Below, piece after piece: positions 46,411 through 54,947 of a stretch of DNA of 64,000 nt (positions within the stretch are counted from its first letter, which is position 1; every line of letters starts with the position of its first letter). Both the position numbers and the translations under genes were made by a program. Source of the DNA: Arthrobacter_N sp051262515 (GTDB taxonomy: Bacteria > Actinomycetota > Actinomycetes > Actinomycetales > Micrococcaceae); NCBI RefSeq assembly GCF_051262515.1, contig NZ_JBIMER010000001.1, positions 248,001-312,000 of the forward strand, written 5' to 3'. Below the pieces are notes generated by a model. It saw only the letters and a list, made by a program, of their open reading frames with translations. It was not told the origin of the DNA and searched no databases.

Positions 46411-46831
46411 GGCGTCCTAATCTATGGCCAGCGACTTCGTCGGTGACGCCGTGAGTTTCTTGCTCCACGAGCTCTGACATTAGGGACTCTGCTTGGGCGA
46501 GATTTATTTGCTCTTGGATGATCAGCCCGTGGCCGATGCTGCTTGAAAGGGAAGCGAGCCGCTTGGCCAACTCAGCCGGAGTCGTGACGATTGTCTGGAT
46601 TTGCTGATGGATGTTGTCGGAGCCAATGGGTGCGACGAATGTTTCGAGCAGCAAGGGTGGTCCGAGCCGTTCGGCTTCCGTCTGAGAGAGGTCGTCGTCT
46701 AAATCAGGCCTGCAAAGCCTTTTACTTCCCAGGGCATGAAATGCCTTTCTGCTCCCAGCTTGTCTGATGAGCGCGAATTTCCGTGGGCCATGCGGTGAGG
46801 TGTCAGGCCTACTCGCGATTGGCTTGAGCAT
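46343..46831 (-). CDS. hypothetical protein, possibly frameshifted at its 3' end
   Basis: A 162-codon frame with a helical, acidic middle (SDNIHQQIQTIVTTPAELAKRLASLSSSIGHGLIIQEQINLAQAESLMSELV split here by eye into helices) and the end VEEWDEVGGYWRRSAYASE. No domain is recognised. The coding quality fades in the last residues, where the frame of 46102-46410 takes over, so a single gene broken by an indel is likely. It is on the same strand as the RHS gene and in the same row of small genes. Confidence 0.45.
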   Translation of the reverse strand: MLKPIASRPDTSPHGPRKFALIRQAGSRKAFHALGSKRLCRPDLDDDLSQTEAERLGPPLLLETFVAPIGSDNIHQQIQTIVTTPAELAKRLASLSSSIGHGLIIQEQINLAQAESLMSELVEQETHGVTDEVAGHRLGRLGEVEEWDEVGGYWRRSAYASE

Positions 46832-47153
46832 ATCGGGGCTGCGGTTCGAACCATGGCCTGCCGTTAAGCTGCCGGTCGACGATGAGCGACCTTAAAGAGC
46901 GCGGTTCGGCTTAGGAGCCGCAGCTGTCCGTCAAAGCGCCTCGATACCCGCCGGTTGCGAGACGCCTTCGTAGGCGTTGTGCTGCCCTGGAGTTCCCGGT
47001 AGGACTCACGCGTCCATCGTCAGGGGGACTTCTGCGAATCCGCTTAGTCATCGTCTGGGTCGTAGACATAAATGTTCAGCTGCACCAACACGCTTCGGTG
47101 CAACCAGGAGCTACGACGAATTACTGATAGAGACCCCAGAACCGATCTCGCGA
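46832..47153. other. intergenic with one repeat copy
   Basis: About 320 nt with no supportable gene. It holds the third copy of the dispersed repeat at 46938-46966. Confidence 0.4.
46938..46966 (+). repeat. dispersed palindromic repeat, copy 3
   Basis: GCCTCGATACCC followed by GCCGGTTGCGAGACGCC matches copy 1 at 44248-44277 apart from a 3-nt CCG insertion and a few changes. Both copies end in GAGACGCC. Confidence 0.6.
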
Positions 47154-47525
47154 CTATGGGCACACCCACGCGGGCATCAAGAAGGAATGAGGGCAACCGT
47201 TGTCAGAGTGCACGATCGCCACAATTAGCGCCATGCCAAGTAGGACAGTCCCGGACAAAATCGTCCACGTTCCGAAAGCTCCAGGCGGCAAGTCCAGCTC
47301 GGCCTCCCCCGGAAACTCAGTATGCGAAATATCTATTCTCGTGAAAAATACGCCCGTCACGAGCAAGCCCAGACCTATCCAGACGTTCATTTGTAGAACC
47401 AGTCCCGCCAACCCGCTAAGGGCGAATGAAAGGAGCGACAACCCAATCAAGAGGCACGAACCGAGGAGGATATATAAAAGGAACTTCCTAAGGGGGGGGC
47501 TTTTCGCCGCCTTTTTTCGGATCAT
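47154..47525 (-). CDS. small membrane protein joined to an RHS core fragment
   Basis: A 123-codon frame with three membrane segments (FLLYILLGSCLLIGLSLLSFAL, LVLQMNVWIGLGLLVTGVFF, WTILSGTVLLGMALIVAIV). Its first codons run through a run of eight C (plus-strand G8 at 47492-47499). In the next frame the upstream residues read TDDPKKGGEKPP, a natural hydrophilic N-terminus that would lead straight into LRKFLLYIL with one C less. So the original start seems to have been lost or shifted when the RHS fragment at 47530-47661 was joined to it. It may be an orphan immunity protein for a membrane-acting toxin; that is inference. Confidence 0.5.
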   Translation of the reverse strand: MIRKKAAKSPPLRKFLLYILLGSCLLIGLSLLSFALSGLAGLVLQMNVWIGLGLLVTGVFFTRIDISHTEFPGEAELDLPPGAFGTWTILSGTVLLGMALIVAIVHSDNGCPHSFLMPAWVCP

Positions 47526-47529
47526 CGGT

Positions 47530-47661
47530 CCCGTCGTAGACGTATCCCTGGTTGTGGCCGATGCGGTCGGCGGCGTCGTAGGTCCAGGTTTTGGTGGTGG
47601 GTGTTGCGGTGCCGACGGTGGTGGCGAGCCTGGTGCGGTTGCCGTTCTTGTCGAAGGTGTA
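47530..47661 (-). repeat. orphan 132-bp copy of the RHS core
   Basis: This stretch matches 49125-49256 inside the big RHS gene over 132 nt without gaps, identical for the first 63 nt and differing in the middle. In the RHS frame it encodes NGNRTRLATTV...TWTYDAADRIGHNQGYVYDG and then departs into TDDPKKGGEKPPP and a stop. Homology ends exactly at GACGGG before the membrane-protein gene. It has the same orientation as the RHS gene and lies between two small genes, as expected for a displaced tip cassette. Confidence 0.8.
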
Positions 47662-47694
47662 CGCCGAAGACCTAAGGAAGACTCTGCGGCTCCC

Positions 47695-48057
47695 CTACTC
47701 GAGAAGGCGACCCAAAATCTCCGAGTGATTCTTCCTAAGAAACAAGTTCAAATCACCTTTGGGGATCCAGTCGATCTCGGAGTTTCTGAGGCTCTCCTCA
47801 AGCTCCTGTATTGACTCCACTGTGTAGTCGGCATCGCCCCACTCTTCCGGATCGTGCCCCTCGATACCACCCCGCAGGAGAAACTGAACTAGGAACCCTG
47901 AGGGTTTCGGTTCCCTGAACAGTCTTCGCTCTTCATAGACAGCGACGATCACGTCGTACCCCAGCCAGTGCCCCGAGCGCACTCTTCCTCCGAAGGTCCG
48001 CTGGCCTGCCTCTAGCGCCTCGCGTGTGGGCCTCTTAAGATTTTCTCCAGTCACCAT
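47695..48057 (-). CDS. probable immunity protein for the RHS tip
   Basis: A 120-residue soluble, acidic protein (TREALEAGQRTFGGRVRSGHWLGYDVIVAVYEERR; GHDPEEWGDADYTVESIQELEESLRNSEIDWIPKGDLNLFLRKNH). Its ATG overlaps the last seven bases of the RHS gene, so the two are translationally coupled. A small acidic gene directly after a basic RHS tip is the classical arrangement of a polymorphic toxin with its immunity protein. Lower GC than the RHS body matches that of the tip. No named immunity family is recognised; the role is inferred from context. Confidence 0.7.
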   Translation of the reverse strand: MVTGENLKRPTREALEAGQRTFGGRVRSGHWLGYDVIVAVYEERRLFREPKPSGFLVQFLLRGGIEGHDPEEWGDADYTVESIQELEESLRNSEIDWIPKGDLNLFLRKNHSEILGRLLE

Positions 48058-51000
48058 GGACGTCCTCCCTTTCTGTGCGCCCCCTTGAGCCTCACATGGA
48101 CATTCATCTTCTTTGCCTTGTGGTCAAAGTTGGCATACGCGCCAAAATGGTTCCTATTCGTCTTGTACGACGGGGAGCGGTACTGGCGTCCGTTCTTTCC
48201 CATCATTCGGTAGCCGGGCGTTTTGTAGTCGCCATACGAATAGGAATGTTTTTTCGCTCGGCCTGTCCACATGCGGCTGGCTACTCGAAGTTGCCCCCTC
48301 GTGGCCTTCAAGCCTGAGGCGCCAGCCTTGATCCCACGGTATAGCTTGTAACCCTTATAGAGAGTCATTGCTCCGCGGATAAGAAGTCCGCCAGGAACAA
48401 AAGCTAGGGCGACAGTGAGTCCGACTTGGAACCACGGATTGTTCCACGTTTTCTTGAGCCATCCCTTTTCGCCAGAAGTGTCCTGCATACCAATTGGGTT
48501 CTGGGGATAGGTGTAGCTGGTTGAGTTGCCGCCGGTGATGGGGTCGCGGGTGGTGAAGTGTCCGCTAATGCTGTTGTAGAGGCGGGCTCCCATGAGGATG
48601 AGGCCGCTGGTTTCGAGGGCGCGTTGGTCGGCTCCGTGCCAGCCGTAGGTGGTGGTGCCGGTGTCGATGGGGTTGGTTTGCTGGTTGCCGTATTCGTCGT
48701 ATTGCGCCCAAGAGTCGATCCCGGTCGCCGTTCCCGTGGCGGGCAAGGTGGTGGTAGCGACGGTGTCGCCGTGGGGGTTGTTGATCGCGAGTTTTGCTTG
48801 GTTGTTTTCGATGGTGAGGGCGAGGTCGCCGCCGAGGGTGGTTTCGTAGCGGGTGATTGTGGTGGTGGTGCCGATGGTTTGGCTGGTCCAGGCGGGGTTG
48901 TCGCTGGTGTCGGTGTAGTGCTTGGTGTGGATGCCATTGGTTGTGCTGTCGAGGGTGAGGCGGCGGCCGTCGGGGTCGGTGCCGATGGTGGTGGTGTGTG
49001 TGCCGCGGGTAATGGTGTGGGCGGTGTCGTCGGCGTAGTAGCCGAGGGCGATGTTGCCGGTCCCGGCGGTTTGGGTGCCGGTTCCTGGGGCGTCGGCGGC
49101 GGGGAGGGTGGTTTGGCGTCCGAGCCCGTCGTAGACGTATCCCTGGTTGTGGCCGATGCGGTCGGCGGCGTCGTAGGTCCAGGTTCTGGTGGTGGGAGTG
49201 CCGCCGTCGATGCTGGTGGCGAGCTTGGTGCGGTTGCCGTTCTTGTCGAAGGTGTAGGCGCGTGTGGTGGTGGGCGTCAGGGTGCCTTCGGCGGGGTCGG
49301 TGTTGATGGTTTCCCCGGCCGGTGCGGTGCGGTCGATGACGTGGGTGAGGCGGGAGGCCTGGTCGTAGGCGTATTGGCGTTCGTAGGCCGCGGCGGGGTC
49401 TCCGGTGTCCGCGGCGCCTGCGAGGAGGATCCCGTCGGGGGTGGTTTCGGCGGTGATCTGGCCGGCGGTGTTGCGTGCCTGGGTCCAGGCGATCCAGGTT
49501 CCGGTGCCGGTGGTTCCGTCCTCGTGGGTGACCGGGCCCTGGTAGGTGAGGGTGGTGGGTCGTCCGGCGGTGTCGTAGTCCTGGGTTTGGGACATTCCGG
49601 CGGGCATGCCTTGGGTGGTGATGTTTCCGTCGGTGTTGTAGGCGGCGGTGTATTCGGCGGTGGTGCCGGCGGCGCCGTGGTCGGTGAGGGTCATCTTGGT
49701 GGGCAGGGACCGGTATTCGGTGGTTCCGTGCCCGCCGAGGGCCCCGTACCAGTAGGTGCTGGTCGAGAGCGGGGTGGTGGTTTTCCCGACCTCGCCGATG
49801 GCGTTGTAGGTGGTGGTGGTGGTCTCGTTCAGGGAGTTGGTGTAGCTGGTGGTGCGGCCCCAGAGGTCCAGGGTCCAGGTGGTGTCGGCCTGCGGGCGGC
49901 CGTGGGCGGCCACGGCGCGGGTTCCGGCGTGCCGGCCGGCACCGTCGTAGAGCTTCTCGGTGGGCTGGACGGCGGTGGAGCCGGCCACGCCGGTCGTGGC
50001 GATGGTGGTTTGGAGGTCCTGGCCGTCGGGGCGGTAGGTCTGGGTGGTGGTGCGCAGGACCGTGGTGGTGCCGGAGGCGTATTCGCGGGTTTCGGTCACC
50101 TGGCCGTAGACGTTGAAGACGGTTTGGTGTTCGGTGACGGACCCGGTGCCCTGCGGGAGGGTTTTGCACAGGTTTCCGGCGTATTCGGGTTTGTTGGCGC
50201 AGGCGGCATCGGTGCCCGCGCCGGCGGTGTAGTAGACGGTCGGCGTGGTGCCGGCGTCGGCGCCGGTCGATGCCGGCTGCAGCGACTTCACTACCCGGCC
50301 CTTCTCGTCGAGCCAGGTCCGGGTGTCGATGGTGGTCCCGTCGCCGACGTCCTGTTTGGACAGGGTCGGTGTCCCGTGGACCCATCCGGAGCGGAGGTTG
50401 GCCTTGTCCGTGGTGGTGCGGCCGGCACTGTCGGTCTCCCAGGCGTTGTAGGTGTTGACGACGCGTCCGATCACGGGTTCCGCGGGTGCTCCCGCGGTCT
50501 GGATGTGGGCGGCGGTGGGGGGTTCGCCTTGCCCGCCGGCGGCCTCGGTCGTGGTGGTGGTCAACGGGAGCATGCGGGGCATGCCGGCGGCGTCGACGTC
50601 GGTGTGGGGCGTGTAGGTGGTGGTGGTGTGGACGCGGGTGTCCGTTCCGTCCTGGGTGGGGGAGACCGGTCCCCAGCTGTCGGTGGGGAAGCCGCGCACG
50701 TGCGCGGCGTGCCCGTCGGGAAGGCCTGTGAGGTCTTCGGCGCTGGGGTAGGCGGTGATGGTGGCGAAGTCCCAATGCGAGGTGAAGATGCCGTCGCTGA
50801 GGGTGTCGGGGTCTTGGGACCCGCCATGGATCTGTTCGATCGCCGAGGGGGTGTAGGCGCGCACGGGGAGGTTGTCCTGGTTGTAGGCGGTCGCGTCGTA
50901 CTGCCAGGCCCCGGCGCTGTAGGTGGCGGTGTTGGTGGTGCGGTTGATGGCGTCCCAATAGGTGATTTCGGCGCGTTTCCAGTTGGCGGACGCGAGTCCG

Positions 51001-54000
51001 AGGGTGTCGGCGTGGGAGGTGTTGATGGTTTTGCCCATTCCGAAGACCGCGGCACCGCCGGCGGGGGCTTCCTGTTCCCACAGACCGGTGGTTCCGGCGT
51101 CGAGTGTGGGCAGGTTGGTGCCGTCGCCGTTGGCGGGCACGCCGTAGACGATGCGCGCGGTCTGGATCTTCCCGGCTCCGGTGGCGGCGTCGCCTTGGTG
51201 CACGGTCTCCAGCCAGTCGGGCCGCCCGCCAGGGGTGGGCCCGGTGCCGTACCCGTAATACACGGGGGCGGAAAGAGGGGCCCCGGTCGAGGTGGTCTCG
51301 GTGATGCCGGTGACCGCGGGAACGCCGGCCTGGGTCACCGGGCCGTAGTCGTAGAGTGTGGTGTTCCCGGTGCGGGAGTCCTTCACCGTGGCCAGGACGG
51401 TTTGCGTGCCCTCGGCCCGGTAGGTGTAGTGGGCCTGTTCCTCGGTGGCCATGGCCCCGGCCCCGTTGTTGGCCGCGGGGTCCCAGGCGGTGTATTTCAC
51501 CGTGGAGAGCCGGTTGGATCCGGTTTCGTAGGCCAGGTCCAGGATCCGGCAGCCCTTGGCGGCGTTCGTCGGAACCGCGGCGGTGCAGTCGATCGCGGTT
51601 TCGGTGCCGGCGGTGATCCGCGTGATTTTCCCCGCGGTGTCGCGGGTGAACTTGGTGGTGCCGGTCGCGGCGGTGCCGGTGACGGTGTCCGGGGTCCATT
51701 CGTTGATCGCGGCGCCGGCCTCCAGCGGGGCTCCCTTGATGAACTCGGTCCTGGTTCCGTCGGGTTCGGTGGCCTTGATGCGGGCGGTGGTTCCGGTTCC
51801 GGTGAGCTCGACCTTCAAGCCGGAGGCGGTGGCGTCCTCGTTGGCCGGGGCGTAGGGGCCGACCTTCATCGCGGTTTTGGTGTTGCCGGGTTGGCGGAAG
51901 ACCATCGTGGTTTCGTCGGTGTCGATCAGGGTGATGGTGCCGTCCACGGCGGTGGCCTCGGCCACGAGCATCCCGGCCAGTCCCTCGTCGGGACCGTCGA
52001 TGTTGGCGCGCCAGCCGGCGCCGAGGATCGCGGAGTTGGCGCCGAGCCCGGAGTAGGAGGAGTGGGTGCGGGAGATCGACAGGCCGGTGTTGCCGGCGTC
52101 GACGGACACGTCGGTGGCGGTGAGGTTCAGCTCGCCGGTGGTCAGGGCGGCCTGCCCGTCCCCGGCGGCGGTGGTGGGGAACGCGTTGCCGAAGGCGTGG
52201 GGAAGCCGGGTGACCGCCGTCGCGCCGTGGGTGGTGTTGGTCGAGCACTGCACGTTTTGCGGTGCGGTTTGGCCGGCGTAGGCGAAGCAGACCTGGATCT
52301 CGACCAGGGCGGCGATGCGTTCCTTGCCGAGGTCCTTCAGCGCGTTGGCGGGGGAGGCGGCGACATCCAGCGTGGTGTCGACCTTCACCGTGGTGTTGGC
52401 CGCGATGGAGGGCAGGGTTTGGGCGGCGAGCCAGCCCTGGGCGGTGGAGCCGTAGGTGGTGTTGTCCTCCGTGGAGGTGTCGGCAAGGCGCCAGTACACG
52501 GTCGGGGTGACCGTCCCGGTCGAGGAGGACGGGGCGCTGGCGGCGACGCGGAACGCATCCGACGTCGTGGACCCCGCCGTGGGGGAGGTGAGCGCGGCCA
52601 GTCCGTTCATGAAGGAGAACGTGGTGGTGCCCGAGACGTGTCCGGCCTTGTCCACTGCCCGGACCTGGAGCTTGTGGGACCCGGTGGGGTTCCACGACAG
52701 GGTAGCCGTGCGCGGGCTGGTGCCGGCGGCGGCCAGGTCGGTCCAGGCTCCTGCGTCCTTGGCGTATTGGAACTTGGCGGCGTCCGTGGATGCGGTGGAG
52801 AACGTGAACGTGTTGGAGCTCGGGGCGGTGGCCCGCCATCCGTTGTTCTGGTAGTTCGGGCTCGTCACCGACGGTGTCGCCGGAGCGGTCGTGTCCACGG
52901 TGAACGTGGTGGCCGCGCTCACGGTCTTTGAACGCAGCGTCCCGTCGTGGGCCCATGCCGTCACCTTGTACGTTTTCCCGTTGATCAGCGATGAGGCGTA
53001 GCCCGCGAGGACCGACGTCGCTCCCGAGGTCACGGTGGAGCCGTTGACCTTGGTCCAGATCGCGGACCCGGCGGCGTCCACGATGTCGAACTGGGCGTTC
53101 ACGTTGCCCTTGTCCGGGTCCGAGACCACGGACCGGAAATCCGGTTTGAGCGTCTTCACATACCGGGTCGTGGTGGAGCCGGAGGTGTAGAGCGTGGACT
53201 GGCCCGTGCCGAACGTGGGGGCACTGGCCGTGTTCGGGTAGGAGTTGTAGGTCACCACCAGATGCGGTTCCACCGAGTTCACCGTGTCGGCGTAGTAGTC
53301 CGAGGACCGGTAGCGCTTCCAGGTGTTCGAGTTCGTTTCGTCCGTGGCAACGAGCCGCATCCCGAAGACCTGGGTGGGGTTGTCCGCCCAGTGCTGGACG
53401 ATGGCGGTCGCCGGGAAGAGCACCGACCCGCCCGGGCAGACGGACGAGGAATAGCCCTTGGACGCGGAGCTCGTGCCCTGTCCCGTGATCGTCGCGGCCG
53501 GCTGCCCCGTCCACACCAGCGAGGTCGAGTTCCAGTCCTCGAGAACGCGCTGCAGGCGGATCTCCGAGGACGCGCACGAATAGGAATAGTAGTTGTTCAG
53601 ACGCAGCTCGGCTTTGACGATCTTCTTGCCCGTGAGCGTCTGCGGACTGAATTTCATGTACGTGCGGGCCCGCGTGGTCCCGCCGTCGAACGTTCCCACG
53701 CGCAGCTCGGTGGACCCGCCGTGACCGATAGTCGATCCCGACTGCACCCACGTGTCAGCGCCCGCATTGCCCGACCACGCCGGGTCGATCGTCACCGGAT
53801 AGACCCGCTCCGCGGCCTGGAGCCAGTCGGCGTGAGCGGTCAGGATCAGGACCTGGACGCCGTCTTCGTCCACGAGCTGCGTGTCCACGGGTGTTTCCGC
53901 GGCGGGCAGACCGGATGCCGCGTCGATTTCCGCGTCCCACATCAACGGGGTGGGCGCGTGGAAGACGAGCTCCCCGTCGGGGTCGACGACGCGGATCTCG

Positions 54001-54794
54001 GAGTCCTCGGGGTCCAGGGACGCCACCAGGCCTTCGGAAAAGGTGAGCGGGAACCGGAGGACGACGTCGCCCTCCGGTGCCTGGTCCAGGACGACGTTGT
54101 GCTGGAAACCGGTCCGGGTCGGTTCGACCACGACCCGGGCATCCGCCGTGCCGGCCGGCTCGGCCGTCGGCGCGGCGGGTGCGGGGCCGGATCCACCCGG
54201 CTCCTCCGGGACCACGGGCTCCGGGGACACGACGGGCACCTCGACACCGGTCTCGTAGACGGCCTGGCCGTCGGCGAGCTCCGGTGCCGGCAGCGTTCCC
54301 TCCCACCCCAGGACGAGGGTGTGGTCGGCGGCCTCGCCGGTGCCCGTCATCTCCACCAGCGGCACCGCCGCCTTGGACCCGAGCCCCTCGCCGTCGGAGA
54401 CCTCGAGCCGGGCGCCGGTGGCGGTGAACGCCCGGCCGGCGTCCGAGAACACCCCGGTCTCCGGAATCGGTTCCATGGTCCTGTCCTTCCCCGCACGGAA
54501 CTTCGGCAGGGTGAAGGACTCCGACGTCCACGTCCCGTCCGGGTTGGAGAACACCTGGGACGTCTCGGTGCGCTGGGAGGTGTCCTCCACCCGGTGCCCC
54601 GTCGCCCGCGCGGTGACCTGCGCCGACATCGCATCCGGCCGGGTATCGGTCTGGCCCGCATCGGCCGCTGCGGGCGCCTGGTCCAGAGGCTGGGCCGCCA
54701 CCGGAGCCAAGCCCGATCCCACCAGCGCGAACGAACACACAGTCGCTGTTACGGCAAGGAAACGGCGCACGGAAACAGACACGGCAACAGGCAC
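48051..54794 (-). CDS. giant secreted RHS/YD-repeat protein with variable C-terminal tip
   Basis: About 2247 residues. A signal peptide (VRRFLAVTATVCSFALVGSGLAPVAA) is followed by a DNRLRE-type adhesin-like domain near residues 345-480 (GADTWVQSGS, YMKFSP, LRLNNYYSYS), beta-rich modules, and many YD repeats. The RHS core-associated block is near 2060-2105 (GARLYNSISGHFTTRDPI, NPIGMQDTSGEKG). The last 136 residues differ: hydrophobic VGLTVALAFVPGGLLIRGAM, then a very basic end (HFGAYANFDHKAKKMNVHVR, HRKGGRPW). This tip is the likely toxin, of no family I recognise. The start GTG 54794 is preceded by CTGGGGG; longer starts break the signal peptide. Confidence 0.88.
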   Translation of the reverse strand: MPVAVSVSVRRFLAVTATVCSFALVGSGLAPVAAQPLDQAPAAADAGQTDTRPDAMSAQVTARATGHRVEDTSQRTETSQVFSNPDGTWTSESFTLPKFRAGKDRTMEPIPETGVFSDAGRAFTATGARLEVSDGEGLGSKAAVPLVEMTGTGEAADHTLVLGWEGTLPAPELADGQAVYETGVEVPVVSPEPVVPEEPGGSGPAPAAPTAEPAGTADARVVVEPTRTGFQHNVVLDQAPEGDVVLRFPLTFSEGLVASLDPEDSEIRVVDPDGELVFHAPTPLMWDAEIDAASGLPAAETPVDTQLVDEDGVQVLILTAHADWLQAAERVYPVTIDPAWSGNAGADTWVQSGSTIGHGGSTELRVGTFDGGTTRARTYMKFSPQTLTGKKIVKAELRLNNYYSYSCASSEIRLQRVLEDWNSTSLVWTGQPAATITGQGTSSASKGYSSSVCPGGSVLFPATAIVQHWADNPTQVFGMRLVATDETNSNTWKRYRSSDYYADTVNSVEPHLVVTYNSYPNTASAPTFGTGQSTLYTSGSTTTRYVKTLKPDFRSVVSDPDKGNVNAQFDIVDAAGSAIWTKVNGSTVTSGATSVLAGYASSLINGKTYKVTAWAHDGTLRSKTVSAATTFTVDTTAPATPSVTSPNYQNNGWRATAPSSNTFTFSTASTDAAKFQYAKDAGAWTDLAAAGTSPRTATLSWNPTGSHKLQVRAVDKAGHVSGTTTFSFMNGLAALTSPTAGSTTSDAFRVAASAPSSSTGTVTPTVYWRLADTSTEDNTTYGSTAQGWLAAQTLPSIAANTTVKVDTTLDVAASPANALKDLGKERIAALVEIQVCFAYAGQTAPQNVQCSTNTTHGATAVTRLPHAFGNAFPTTAAGDGQAALTTGELNLTATDVSVDAGNTGLSISRTHSSYSGLGANSAILGAGWRANIDGPDEGLAGMLVAEATAVDGTITLIDTDETTMVFRQPGNTKTAMKVGPYAPANEDATASGLKVELTGTGTTARIKATEPDGTRTEFIKGAPLEAGAAINEWTPDTVTGTAATGTTKFTRDTAGKITRITAGTETAIDCTAAVPTNAAKGCRILDLAYETGSNRLSTVKYTAWDPAANNGAGAMATEEQAHYTYRAEGTQTVLATVKDSRTGNTTLYDYGPVTQAGVPAVTGITETTSTGAPLSAPVYYGYGTGPTPGGRPDWLETVHQGDAATGAGKIQTARIVYGVPANGDGTNLPTLDAGTTGLWEQEAPAGGAAVFGMGKTINTSHADTLGLASANWKRAEITYWDAINRTTNTATYSAGAWQYDATAYNQDNLPVRAYTPSAIEQIHGGSQDPDTLSDGIFTSHWDFATITAYPSAEDLTGLPDGHAAHVRGFPTDSWGPVSPTQDGTDTRVHTTTTYTPHTDVDAAGMPRMLPLTTTTTEAAGGQGEPPTAAHIQTAGAPAEPVIGRVVNTYNAWETDSAGRTTTDKANLRSGWVHGTPTLSKQDVGDGTTIDTRTWLDEKGRVVKSLQPASTGADAGTTPTVYYTAGAGTDAACANKPEYAGNLCKTLPQGTGSVTEHQTVFNVYGQVTETREYASGTTTVLRTTTQTYRPDGQDLQTTIATTGVAGSTAVQPTEKLYDGAGRHAGTRAVAAHGRPQADTTWTLDLWGRTTSYTNSLNETTTTTYNAIGEVGKTTTPLSTSTYWYGALGGHGTTEYRSLPTKMTLTDHGAAGTTAEYTAAYNTDGNITTQGMPAGMSQTQDYDTAGRPTTLTYQGPVTHEDGTTGTGTWIAWTQARNTAGQITAETTPDGILLAGAADTGDPAAAYERQYAYDQASRLTHVIDRTAPAGETINTDPAEGTLTPTTTRAYTFDKNGNRTKLATSIDGGTPTTRTWTYDAADRIGHNQGYVYDGLGRQTTLPAADAPGTGTQTAGTGNIALGYYADDTAHTITRGTHTTTIGTDPDGRRLTLDSTTNGIHTKHYTDTSDNPAWTSQTIGTTTTITRYETTLGGDLALTIENNQAKLAINNPHGDTVATTTLPATGTATGIDSWAQYDEYGNQQTNPIDTGTTTYGWHGADQRALETSGLILMGARLYNSISGHFTTRDPITGGNSTSYTYPQNPIGMQDTSGEKGWLKKTWNNPWFQVGLTVALAFVPGGLLIRGAMTLYKGYKLYRGIKAGASGLKATRGQLRVASRMWTGRAKKHSYSYGDYKTPGYRMMGKNGRQYRSPSYKTNRNHFGAYANFDHKAKKMNVHVRLKGAHRKGGRPW
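49125..49256 (-). repeat. RHS core segment duplicated at 47530-47661
   Basis: The in-gene partner of the orphan copy. It encodes the YD repeats ending HNQGYVYDGLGR, about 350 codons before the end of the RHS gene. The near-identical first half of the pair could support recombination. Confidence 0.8.
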
Positions 54795-54859
54795 CGCTAC
54801 CCCCAGAAAAGAGAAAGCCCCCAGCACTCGGCAGGGGACTTTTCGAATGAATGGAATAA

Positions 54860-54888
54860 CAAATACACCACAAACTGCGCACAGGCAA
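54860..54888 (-). promoter_or_regulatory. candidate RHS promoter
   Basis: On the minus strand TTGCCT (54888-54883) and TATTTG (54865-54860) are 17 nt apart. Transcription would start near 54853, about 60 nt before the chosen start codon. The region is AT-rich compared with its surroundings. Confidence 0.4.
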
Positions 54889-54947
54889 TACCCAGAACAT
54901 TCACAGTGCCCGCACACATTCACCGGGAACGTGTCTGGGGGTTCCAC

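Noticed and set aside
48558..52931. A 1457-codon open frame on the plus strand opposite the RHS gene
   Set aside because: The product is almost pure Gly/Val/Ala, a reflection of the Thr/Ala/Asp-rich RHS repeats. The minus-strand reading has signal peptide, DNRLRE-like domain and YD repeats.
48565..53751. A 1728-codon minus-strand frame inside the RHS gene
   Set aside because: It is a +1 shadow of the RHS frame with a His/Arg-rich composition and no start signal.
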